Position numbers and translations under genes: made by a program. Source: Branchiostoma floridae (taxonomy: Eukaryota > Chordata > Leptocardii > Amphioxiformes > Branchiostomatidae). Taken from it: a stretch of 64,000 nucleotides of DNA. The notes under the pieces are model-generated. The model searched no databases. It was not told the DNA's origin and saw only the letters and a list, made by a program, of their open reading frames with translations. The DNA lies in the NCBI RefSeq assembly GCF_000003815.2, contig NC_049985.1, positions 11,971,472-12,035,471 on the forward strand, written 5' to 3'. Shown one piece after another: positions 22,681 to 35,500 of the stretch; position 1 is the first letter of the stretch, and each line of letters begins with the position of its first letter.

Positions 22681-23689
22681 GTGTCGAAACTTTATATCAA
22701 AGGCATTTTGTCTGTGGCAGCAATATTCGGTAACGTCTGCAGAAAATCAAATTCCCCTCGGACCAATTACTGCCCTAGACTGACAGTTCGTCAGACCTAC
22801 TCTATTTGTTAAAGTATCGTTAAGACTTTCCAGACAAGGAGTCATTGGAAGTTCACGGCGGGCAAGACGTCTGATCTGAACGAATCTGTCACATGATCTT
22901 ACGTTACATACATAGTTTGACCAGATCATATCCTTGGCTCTGACCTGACATATACACATGGAAAATACGTGATATCGTACAAAATATATTTCTGGAGTCT
23001 TTCCTCTGGTGGCACGACTGTGATGACACAGAAAATAAAGTCAGTAAGAGTCTGCCGTTTTTAAGTGGACTTGAAAAACCCTTTGGGCTCTGGGAAAGGC
23101 AAGCCTCAAAGCCAAATCCAACAAGTTCAAGTTCACAGCACACTGTAAAGTTACCACTGGGAGAGCAGTTCACGTAAGGTGATGAGAGCTAGGTTCAAAC
23201 CACGGATGTTGATCTCACTTAGAAAACAGGGGACATCTTTGAAATTGTAGGATATGTGTATGTCAGGTTTCTACAACGTAAACAGATCCTGTGCGCTTCT
23301 TCGAATTCATCGTGGCATATCTCAACAAAGGACTTTTTTCGGGGAATCTGGAAAGACAACGTTACAGCTTAGTTGATCAAAATGCGAAGTCTTCGTCTCA
23401 AGCTATAATTCTAGTTGATATTTTAATCAACATTGCTATGAATGATTATCGTTGACTCCAATAACGTTGAGTCATCTAGAGGGACAGCTTTTTCACCATA
23501 GAAGAGATTACGTTTTGAATGTGATGATCATGATGAAATGACTATTTGTCTGCTGCAGTGAGTTGATCCAAGCCTTGGGACCTACTACAGTAATCCCATC
23601 GCATTTGACCTTCACCTGAACCTCGGAGATCGCTTATCACCTCTTCTCGTCAACAAGGACCTGGGGCGCTGTTTCCACAAATAAAACAG

Positions 23690-23881
23690 CGGCAACACTC
23701 GCGGGTAATCAACTATGAACCTGGCTCAGATCCAAGGGGAGTTGGCACAGCGTACGCACGGGCTACTGCGCCTGCGCGAGAAGTTGGTTAACACGCGGGC
23801 TTCCACACTGTTGATTGTATTCTTCCATCTTCAGGAGAACACCGCTGCGTCTGATGTTGGCCTAGCATTGTACTTCTTCAG
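23690..23881 (+). other. Possible upstream exon of the receptor gene (ends at CAG|GTACGG)
   Basis: A G+C-richer block on the plus strand contains an NRF1-like GCGCCTGCGC and an open frame from ATG at 23715 that reaches a donor-like CAG|GTACGG at 23881/23882. I do not recognise the translated segment (it includes LLRLREKLVNTRA). Joined to the acceptor before 26428 the frame would stop at the TGA overlapping the receptor ATGs, so it would behave as an upstream open frame. Low confidence. Confidence 0.25.
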
Positions 23882-26507
23882 GTACGGCTCATTTCATGAA
23901 TATTAACCTACATGTTGCTATAGCTATAGGTCATTACGACCATACTTTGGATGTTCTACGGAATTAACCACAGGTGTTACAGCTTGCGGTTGAATGTTTT
24001 GGTGTCTGTGTCACAAGTGCTTATATGAGAGGACGCTAATGCATTGTTTAGCTACCCACAATAAAGTCTGTCAGATTGATTTTTGTCATAGAAATGGAAT
24101 AACAAGCATATTGCATATGGTAGTAGAATATAGTAGTATTAGTAGAATATAACTTAGTAGTAGTAGTAGAATATAACTTAGATATCAAAATCGAGTGTAG
24201 ATATGGTGAATTGATTCCATTTTACTTTCCTCAGTGTTTAATCAGGAAGATCCGAAAGTCATATTTTGGATCTATTGAACCTATAAGCTTATTTGCAGGT
24301 GCATTTTGTAAGAAAAGAACATTTTGAATGTCCTGTATGATTATAATACTAGTAGTATAGTCCCAATATTGAACGTATTCAGTATTCATCATTACCCAAG
24401 GATTTATACAGTACTGTCGAACATACGTATTAGTTCACTACATATACATTTTCCTCGAGTTTACCCTTTGTACAAGAGGACGTTATGATTTGTTTTACGA
24501 AGCTTGTATGTAACAGTTACCGGATAGCACTGCCGTGTTTTTACATAGCCTACAGAATGCGGGTAAGCTAAAACGGGAAGCGTGGTGACCCCGATCGGTC
24601 TGGGTAGACATTTACGACAGTTGTTTCGCCTCAAATGGGGCAACATACTGGTAAACATCAAAATACCATTTCGCCACGGCGAGTTATTTCATAATCATTG
24701 ATATTTCTAAGAAGCCGCCACCCTCTCTATCCTGTTAAATATGCTGTTTTTCCAAGATCTGGACTTCTAAGACGTGTGTTTATGAATGCCCTTGACTGAG
24801 TTTAACTCGCACTTTCGTGCCATATAAATACTGTGGTCACCCAAGATCGGTGTTGTTATGACTGTCACGAGTGTGTTTTGATATTGAATGCCCCCAACAA
24901 TAATAGCCCATACGACAAGAGGATATTCCTAGAATCACTTGTAGTGCGAAAGCGATATTTGGCACAAGTTGACTTGCGTGTGAGAAACCACATGTGAGTA
25001 ACAAATATCCATGTATGGGACTTGCGGTCATTGTTGTAAACAGTAATCTTTCAGTTGTCACATTGTTGCAAGCCTATCAAACGATGTTTATAACCCCACA
25101 CAAAGCATTGGCGACTGTTACCTATTAAACGAACCATATCGGCAAATGTTTGTTAGATCTATCAGTTCCTTGTAGTTTACCTAAGTTTATTTATGCACTT
25201 TTCACTGTGTATATTGCGGTTAGTCGGTTACAGTAGCGACCGAATGTTGCGTATCACAAAGCTACGGCTACCTTGGCTCTCAACCTTGTAACATTGCATA
25301 TCACGGACTCTGTGATGCCTGAAACAAAGACTTCAAAAGTAACGACTGGAATAGTACTTTTGATACATACGACTTATTACACGAATAACTGACATTTTTT
25401 TAATACTGAGGGTTGTGCGCATCCCTATATGCAATAAGGTGGCTTTTGAAGTTGTCAAGACACCAGAAAAACACTTTGTCTGGCAATTGTACATGAAGTT
25501 AAATGTGCTGGAACTTTCGTAATCAGGGACCCAGTCCCCCAAATACAATTCCTAGTTTATTTTAGTATTGCGATGAGATCATAGAAAGATATAAAATGTA
25601 TAAACCATAAGTTGAGATACGAATGGCGTATCCATTCTAAGAATCACTGTATATGGAGCATGTGTTTCCGTCTAGTTCCTGTCGCTTGTTTCTCGCAAAC
25701 CCGACCGCCAGAACCTTTAAATAGCACCGGGCCAAGGTTGGTCTGACAGCTCATCTCTCGTGTTATTATGAAGGTTCTACATCTGTGTGTGTTTCCTCTT
25801 TCTTCGTGACTGGGCAAGCCGACCATTGTATCTGTAGTAAACGTCTCACAGACGTAAATCTTCCAATTTCGACAACCTCTGTGAGATGGTGGAGAAGGTT
25901 TTGTCCTTACTTAGACTTTTCCAAAAGAAGACAAACCAAAGATCATGTCTTAAGATCCCAGACGTCCTACAAATCAGCCACAGTGTCTGCTGAAAACGTG
26001 AAAGAAGTTAGCAGACTTTTGGGACATGTAATTTTGTCGCCTAAAGGCACAAAAGTACCCCAGAAAGGTTATCAAGGGTTCATCGTTTGTCTTGCTTCCA
26101 GACTTCATAATTAAACTGAGCTGGCCTTGAAAAGAAACTGCAATTTTACCCAGCCACGGCCGTGTGGTAGCTGGTTCAACTTTGGTACTACATTTCTCAA
26201 GGCTACGACCACTGTATGTTGCTTTTACTAGGTTGTTTTATGTACCAGTGTTTCTGTTATCGTTTGAAATGTCCTGCGGTCGTAATTTTACTGAGCAAAA
26301 TTAGGAGTTCAACAATCCTGCTACGTATACGTGCCTGTCAGAGTGACGGTAAGGTAGGATGGTGCCTGACTTAATACACAGCTAAAAAAACCTTTAACGT
26401 TGTTGTTTTGTGATCGTATTTTACAGAATTACAGACAAGTTGGCACTGCAGAATAATGACCGGACCAATGACTGTTCACCACACTCGAGTCACGTGAGCA
26501 GACGAGC

Positions 26508-26565
26508 ATGATGATGGTCTTACCCATAATCCTCATCGCTACGTGGATGACATCAGCTACTACGG
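26508..26565 (+). CDS. Receptor exon 1: signal peptide
   Basis: Three consecutive ATGs, the third followed by G. The translation [19 protein letters not shown] is hydrophobic and ends in small residues suited to signal peptidase. It ends G|GTAGGT, phase 1. An acceptor-like TTTTACAG at 26427 suggests that an untranslated exon lies upstream. Confidence 0.8.
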
Positions 26566-29500
26566 GTAGGTCCTGTAGTCAAGATAGTTATTTTTGTCAG
26601 AAGTAAAAAAAAGATACGGTTTAACTATAAAAAATAAAACTCAATCAGAATCATATCATTTCCAATGCTGGAAATGATAGCCCTCAGGAAGAAAGGTTTT
26701 GTACAGTGGATCAAAGTTACTCAAACTCTCTCCCATTGTTAACTCTCTCTTGTATCCTGCTCACAATGTTCACAACTTTTCCCACAAGAGTATTGAGTAA
26801 TGTAATGTCATGAGACGCAAAATGTAACAGCAGTCAATATCTGTTAGTTGGATTATCAGATTAAGCACGGCTGAAACTCAGGTCAAGAAAGGATTCAGGT
26901 TTTTGTCATCAAATCGTCACCACTTGACAAAAACCCCATTCATATCATGCCTCTTTCTCAACCTCACGTTTGTGAACCTCACGTTTGTAAGCTCCTCCTT
27001 CAACTGTGTGTTATCATACATGAACTTTATTGCACGACATTTGCACATGGCACAAAGTATGGCAACGAATATTACACAAAGTACAAAGATAGGTATAAAG
27101 AATAAGTCTTAACATCTTAGTCCTTGAAATGGATCTAAAGGTGGTATCTCGCTGCACTTAGGGAACCGGTGAGGCACTGCAGGGTTCGTTCACTGCGGAA
27201 CTGTTGCGTAATGCATAAAAGTATAACTTACGAGACAACAAAATACACAAAACGCAAGAATTCGTTCTTTATCTCTGAAATTAGTTGAGTAATCTTTCGA
27301 ACCCACACCGGTGCCCCAAATACAGTGAGATGCCACCTCAAAAGCTACGATTTTATCTTGACCACAGATATAAAAAAATCACATCCAATCCTATCCGATC
27401 AAATCCAAACATATACACTTGTAATCATGTCGTACTGAGCCAACACCTGACTGTGGTGTTTTGAAAAGTTGCCATGCATCATTTCATCCACTCATTTTTA
27501 ATAGCAACTTCACTGTCATGTCTAGATTTATTTTTCTTTGGTGGCGAAAAACGTATTTTACTCTCCTCAAATTCATAGCTCGCACTCTACTGTTGCATGG
27601 AATACTGAGGTTTAAATGAATGAAGACCTTTATTGTACAATTTTGCCCAACCGGGCTAATACTAAAAAATGAGAGGAACGTGTTTGGCGGTACAGAATAT
27701 TTATTAAGGAGAGTTGAACACATTTCGACAACATGGAGGATCCCCAATTAGAAAACCTGACTGTGGTGTTTTAAAAAGTCGCATTGCATCATTTCATCAA
27801 CTCTATCTTTGATGGGAACGTCACTGTCACGTCTATATATATATATTTCGGACACGAAGGACACAAATAGAAGTCAGTTGTCCAACCACCCAGTATGTCT
27901 AAAGTTGTATATGCCATGCCACGTATGTTATTTAATGTTCTCTAGTCGGGAAAGAGTGGAGCCTAACAGTGCATAAGATTGATACGTCAGGTGGTTGACC
28001 AGAAATGTCCAGAAGTTTGTCAAACGCCATGTGTGCTTGGGTACAACATGTGCCTTGTTTTAGGACGTTCACCCGAGCACACATTCCCGGCCAGCAAATC
28101 GGGCTCACAGCCAAAACCAAAACAAGCTGAGTCTTTGCGGTCTCTTGGAGTGTGTCAGGCATGCTGACCGAGAAAGAGTTACGAGGATATGTAGGCTACG
28201 TACATGTTTTACACTTACAGTCTATACTGGTTGAACTTTCATGTACATTTGCATATGGCGTTATATAATATATAAGTTTTATTGCAAGTTCTTGCCCGAG
28301 GGCTTATTGCAAGTGACAAAAATGACATACAAATAATGGTAAACAGTATAGTGAGCGACTACTCTAGTCTAATTTAAAACTAGTTAAAGATGTAACTTAT
28401 TGGGTTTGACTTATTTTTCCGAAACAGTGGAAAACGAAAGATCCCACTTTTTCTGTAATGTGTGGGTTTTGCGACGTTAAAGGGAGAATAGTTTTCTTTT
28501 TGTCTGTAAACATGGAGATATTAGGATAAAATTTGGTGACTTTTTTCAAGAGCTCTTTTCTCTCTTGATTATAGAAGGGGCAGTTTGAGATAAAATGTGT
28601 TTCGTCTTCTACCATATCTAACGTACAGTATTTACAAGTTCTTTCATACACGGATAACTTCTTGTATCGCCCTTTTTCTATTTCAAGGGGGTGGGCACTA
28701 ATTCTGATTTTAGTAATAGCACAACGCAGATCAAAATCAAATGTACATGAAAGAGAATGTAAGAACGAATCCAAATTTTCCTGCCAGATTCCAGGTTTAA
28801 CCATCAAACATGGCAGACAATACTTACGTCACAGTCACGTGAGTGCAAACACCTCTATCTTGTTTGTGTACCAGGAAATTAGAAGTGGATGATTGACATC
28901 GGTCTACTTCTTTTAGCCTTTAATAATACTACAACGTTATGAAGCAGCTCAGTATTTTATGACGTTTTGTTAAGGCAGTTCAGTGAGTCTCTATTCGGCT
29001 CCTGCCGTCGCAGGTCAGCCCAGCCCGTCCCCCTCCCCCTGTCCCCTGGGAGAGTTCCCGTGCGGGAACCTGTCCCTCTGCCTGCCGCAGAGACTGCACT
29101 GTAACGGGCGGGACGACTGCGGCAACAACGCTGACGAGGAAAGATGTGGTAAGTGAAAAATTCACAGAAACGAATTTCATTTTCTTTCAACATATTTCAT
29201 ACCTCAGTCATAGAATAACTAACTTTAAGAAACAAACCTGGTAATGATGGGTTTATTCAATTCATCTGGTTTCCATTCTATTGTAGAATTAGTCTTATCC
29301 TCTGATCGCTGCAGTGACAGGGAAAAATGCAGAAAGAGTATAGACGTGTACATGTAGGTCATTTAGGGTTGATACCAACCTAACGCTGGTATCTTCGTGT
29401 GAAGCCCCCCCCCCTTCAGTGTAAGATGTTAAGGGAAATTTTGGTGTTGAATAAGATTCGCACTTTCAGCTTTAAGTTCTTTAGGTCCCACTTTTCAAAT

Positions 29501-32500
29501 TTCATGCCAAGAAAAACACATTTTGTTCAAGTACATTTTTGCCCCCAACAAGATCTTGACAGTGTGGATTAACGGTTGTTGGACAACACATGTCCGTCCA
29601 CAGCACGCAACTTCCGCTGGGAGGGGAAAGAAACAGAGTCACTGACATCGGGGAATCCGAACCAGTGCCAAGATGGGAGCTGTCCAAGTTTGTTAAGTCC
29701 TGACCGTGTTTTGTGTTTTCTCCAGGTGACAATAATGGATGGGCCGATGACTTTGATGCGTTTCACGCCACAAGAATCCGTGAAGGAAATTCGAGGGAGA
29801 GCGACTCATGCAGTAAGTTGGGTGCTGCTTGGTCCTAAAATGACGATCCAATTTGTGTTTGGGACTGTATACTGTATGATTTCCAAGCAAATATGAGAAG
29901 GCAAAAGCGCAATCTCTGGGCAGATTTTTCGGAGGCATAAGAATGAAATAAAGCAAACGGAGATGAATGTGTTTGGCAGTACAGAATATTTGATAAGGAG
30001 AGTTGAACAAGAATCTAAAATGGAGGATCTCCAATTGGAAAACCTGGCTCTGGTGTTTTAAAAGATTTCGTCATGTATCATTTCATCAACTCTATCTTTG
30101 ATCAATATCACATTTACATTTTTTCTGACACGAAGAAATAAGCCGGCTAATAGCCACTCCTTGGAAACTTTTTACCTGGTGATGTCCAGATTTGTAAACC
30201 AAACATGGCGGACAATACCATCAAATGTAGTCACGAGGGTGCCAGAATCTTATAGGGGGAGCTTTCATCCATGTGTTGTACATACTTATCAACAAGGTTA
30301 AACTTTGTAACGTTTTCAGCAAGATATTTTACTGTTTGCTATAATTTCATATCCCCAGCTCTCATGTCGGTACCCGCTCTGTGCACGTGTGAAAAGAAGA
30401 CCCGGGTTACCTGTAACAACACCGGGCTTTACAACATACCTGCGGATATCTCCATCAACGTCACCAGATTGTGAGTATGATGTCACCAAATATGTGTACT
30501 TCGTAATGGCAGCACCTGGATTGTTTTGGTAAAACCTGTACCTTGTCAAAGAACTTTCGTCTTTTTGCAATTTTGTTCCGCTGTCAACTGCGTTGCTTGG
30601 CTCCAAAATGAAATTTAGTAAGAGATGAAATCGTGGGTGGTCATTCTGTGGTTGTACCAAGGACAAGACTCTCATTTTTGTTTTTTGTTGTAACTTTGAT
30701 TACAAGAAATTGGAGAAACTCGCACGGTTTCAGTGGGCATCAGTTGCATTTGTGCATGACATAATGGTCCAAATTAACTGCTTTCCTAGCATTCTTCTTG
30801 AGATGCCAATATTGTTCCAGCGTTAGATAACATTGTATTGTTAAGCAACGTTTAATTTTCATTCCTGCTAGCAACAGCAACTTGCCAACGGGGCATTTTC
30901 TTATTCCTTTAAGTGGTAACTCCATGCTTTTTACACACAAAAAGTACGCTATGCAAAATATGTCGCTTCATTATCACTTTTGTGTTCTAAAACGACTGTA
31001 GACTCAAGTATCTTCCAATGACTCAAAGGAATGAAAGCTGCTGTTTTTGCCACCCTAACGCTATTGCATAACACGTTATTTTGAGAACAAACGGCCACTT
31101 GTGTGAAAACACTGCCTTTGAAAAACAGTCAGTCAGGGTTTCCCGTACTTGCTGCTTTCCCACAGCGACTATAATGCTAGGAAAGGCAAGCGTAAATGAA
31201 AAGTTGGAAACACCCCGTACAAATCACCTCCTCCAGTTGATACACAGTGGAACAAAGGACCTTCAAGTGTCAGCCTGATACTGTGCATACCTTCTGTCGT
31301 CTTTCATCGCATGGAGCTCTAATGGCAACGGGTTAGAGCGGCATCAAGGAGGGATGCCTGTGGGACCTGATAAGGCAACGACATGGAGTGGATGTTGTGT
31401 AGAAAAAAACGTCTTGGAACACAAACAACACCATAGATCACATGTCACGAGTGCACTCCCAGAGCGACTTGAACGTACTTGTTTGTAAGCCTGAACACTG
31501 TTGTACTCTATGATAACCGTTCCCACCTTACCACACACACTCACTCATACAGTCACCTCAACAGGCAACTGTTACATGATTTTGATCAACTATTTTCTTA
31601 ATAGCATCAGAAACGCGGATTTCAAAAGATTTGTAGGTTAGGACCACCAATGTTCTGAGAATATTATTATATATATATTATAATAATATTCCATTAGGTT
31701 ATATACAAAACAATACTCTCGTTATAAGCAAGCAATTCCCATGTACTGAGAAGTGTCTACGATATAGATTTAGAGAACTCTTTCATTGCCTCTGAAAGAT
31801 GCCTCTCTTGAAAATAAACGACCGCTATGAATTGAGCGCATATATATGTTTTTATCAAAGCCTTAGCAACACATCCAAGGAACTGTCATGTTACGGCGGG
31901 TGCCATTATAAACAGATTTGAACAGTATTGTCATGCATCACTAAACCTAAAAAGCACGATGTGATGTTGTCGTTAAAGTCTGGATCGAATCAAACTAGAC
32001 AGGAGAGAATTTCTTGCAGTTTGTTTAAAAGGTTGTTTCTCAAGTGTACGATTGAGTGCCTTGGGAACCACAATGACCTGTAACTATTGTTCTACATCTG
32101 GATTTCATCAGATGGGATTCATTAGGAAATGCCTTGGTGCCACGGGCCTCGACGAAAACTAACAATGAAACTTTTCATTTGAACTGAATGTCTTGATAGA
32201 TATCAAGACGCTTTAAGGAGGGCGTGTTTTATTGCAACTTCAAAAGATGAAATTCCATTGGCTAACGAAGGATTCAAAATCATCGAAAAAAAATTCTTTA
32301 GTTTTATCTGTTCCTTGGTAGTTCAGCATGCAGTAACATACTCTGGAGCACTGCCAACATTGCACGTGCACTCGACAAGTGGTGGCTTTATATCATCAAC
32401 TAATTAGACACCATCTGGAGCTAGTTATCGGTTAAGCCTTAACATAATGAAGAAAGCCACTTGTTAACTACATGCCTTCACAAGAATTCAGAATCCTGAC

Positions 32501-35500
32501 GCGCCAGATAGTAAGACTTTTAAAAAACCGTTTCCTATCGTTCAGGCAGTCGTGAGTGATACGCACCAAGTGTGATGGAGGAAATGCTGACATTGACTTA
32601 ACCTCCCTAGGCCTCGCTGATCGATACATTTGAAATTGGTGTACTAAGCCTGTGCGAATAATCATAAATCATTACTTAGAAAGTTGGACCGTAAAAATAT
32701 GTTTGTGCACTACAAGAAAAAGAGACAAAATGAGTTTCAACATCGTAACATATTTATCAATAGTGATTAGGTTTTTCCGTTCTTTCATTTCAAGTAGCTG
32801 CTCGAAATTTTGTTGGTTTGATTGTGTTTGTTTACCTTCGTGTCGCTTCACTCAGCAATATCATTTCGGGTACTTAAAGCAGCATGTGCTAAAATTTCAT
32901 CATTGATTGATAATAATGGTACAATTTTCTTTCTTTGTTTTACCTTTGTGCTTCTTATTCAATTCTAGGAAAATTGACAACGAGAACATCAAAACGTTAC
33001 AGAATGACTCCTTCATGCGCTACATCAACTTAGAATCACTGTAAGTACCTTCTATAATGAACACAATATGTATCAGGCTGACAAGATTACTTACTCATTT
33101 GGAAAAAAAGATACCATCGCCTAAAGGTTTTGCCTAAACCTGTCCTTTGACTTTAACATTTGCTTTGTACGTATCAGTACGTTTATCAAATAGTTATGAT
33201 CATATTTAGTATCAAACGAATATCAAATGCAGTTTCGCAATCGCCCATTTTGATAGGACAATGCTATCGATGGGCTTCGTTGAGGAGCGATGTTATATTT
33301 GAACCGGTACTGTGAAGAGTTTACGTCATACTTCGACACTACATCTCCACCTCCTAAACGGGAGTAGGCCAAACGTGAATGTCCCCACCCGCGCTGGGAG
33401 CACGGCGTCCCCTCTCTAACCTTCCTCTCAACATTTCAGGAATTTGCCGAGAAACCAGATCCAGCTCATCGAGCCAACCGCCTTCAGGGGATTACGCAAT
33501 CTCGCCAAGCTGTAGGTCTTCATTGTTGTTTCACCAAACATAGCTTGGCTTTTGTCCTAACGTTAGGATCTCCCGTAATTACCTTTCATCGAACTAACGC
33601 CTTTATGCATTTTAATTGTTTAACGTTTGTTATCTGATAACTACTGGTTTGACAAACTATTGTTGTTGAGAGAGCTTGTAGCTGCGAAACAATAGCGTCG
33701 TCTCTAAAACCTTTGAACTACGTGCTAAGTATTTGCATGATATTCAAATGCAAATTAGTCTTATAGAGCTTCTGGGTTTAAACATCCAACATGGCGGACA
33801 GAACACTACATGGAATGTGCGTCGTCTCTAAAACCTTTGAACTACGTACTAAGTATTTACATGATATTCAAAAGCAAATTAGTCTTATAAAGCTTCTGGG
33901 TTTAACCATCCAACATGGCGGACAGAAGACTACATGGAATGTTCCGCATATACAGCTGTCAGGATGGCCGAGCGGTCTAAGGCGCTGCGTTCAGGTCGCA
34001 GTCTGGTTCTCCAGGCGTGGGTTCGAATCCCACTTCTGACAGACCTTCCTTTTGTTTCCACAATTTGTTTTCTTTCTGAAAGGTTGTATCTACTTCTTCT
34101 TTGCTTTAGAAATCTTCAGGAAAATCGGATTAGATCCTTTCACGTGGATACCTTTGCAGAACTACACAAACTTGCTCGGCTGTAAGTAGGATGATTTTTA
34201 TGCTTCATCGTTTGTAGAAATTATGTCCAGTCATTCCTACGGTTAGAGGGAAGCAATGCGGAGTCTGATATTCTCCTTCCTTACAGATTCCTTTCACACA
34301 ATGAAATAGAGACACTGATGCCAGGGACCTTCAGAAATCTGCACGAGCTCCAATGGTTGTAAGTCAGACTCTTAGTTGCATACTAGCATTTGCATTGACG
34401 TGGCCAAGACGTATGTATTATCCACCATCTTAGGTTGTTTGAACCTTGAAGTTGCACGGGTAAACTCTGTAGATGTTGGTACAGCCGCGCAATTACACAC
34501 TATCCACATAAAATGATTAATACGGTATTATGGCTGTGTGGTCATTGCATTTGCTTCAACCATACACTAAGAGAGATGTGTTATAATGAAATTCGTGTTA
34601 ATATTTTGCAGGTATCTTGAAGACAACAAGCTGACGACAATACACCCTGGCACCTTTAGTGGACTGGGAAACGTTCACTGGTTGTAAGTTCACTTGGTTG
34701 TAATTTTTCTGTTATTCATACAATATATATCACATAAAGATATAAACAAACACAGTTGAACATGCCATATCCCGTATCCCATATCTTTTTTTGAGCAATT
34801 GTATCATCATCATCATCATCCGGGCGTGCTGGTTCGTCCAAGTGGCCACGGTGAAGCTCATAGTGAATACTGACGACCGAAACGCTCATCAATTCTATGT
34901 GGTTTAGAAAACTGGGCAATGTTCCAACGTTCCTCACCGACTCTTTGTAAACAAGTCTTAATTTATACAGCTGATATATAGAACGATCCTCTTGAGTGAG
35001 TTTGAAGCAGCCGCTAGCTGTTCTCTCGTGCGGTAACCATGCCCACCCACTGTTAGTCTGAGGGAATACACTCAAATATAACGTAGCTGATGAAGTCCAG
35101 CGGGCCAGTTTGAGCCAATCCCCAAGNNNNNNNNNNNNNNNNNNNNNNNNNNNNNNNNNNNNNNNNNNNNNNNNNNNNNNNNNNNNNNNNNNNNNNNNNN
35201 NNNNNNNNNNNNNNNNNNNNNNNNNNAGTGAGTTTGAAGCAGCCGCTAGCTGTTCTCTCGTGCGGTAACCATGCCCACCCACTGTTAGTCTGAGGGAATA
35301 CACTCAAATATAACGTAGCTGATGAAGTCCAGCGGGCCAGTTTGAGCCTATACCACCAAGTGGGGATTTCCGGCGAAAATCAAACCCACCTTCTTTATTG
35401 ACATATACACAAAGCTTGACTAAGATCAGGTAACATTGTTCACATGGGAGTCGTTCAAGTTCAAAAATAAAGTTCTTTCACATCGCCATTAAACTGACTG

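Larger units (their letters stand above)
20465..23690. other. Intergenic stretch between OTU gene and receptor gene
   Basis: No frame here shows a domain or splice-site support. It holds the ~105-bp tandem repeat and the CA microsatellite listed separately. Confidence 0.6.

Noticed and set aside
31659-31692. AT-rich inverted repeat GAATATTATTATA / TATAATAATATTC as a terminator or element end
   Set aside because: Very AT-rich simple sequence in an intron; a 13-bp arm is expected by chance in such composition.
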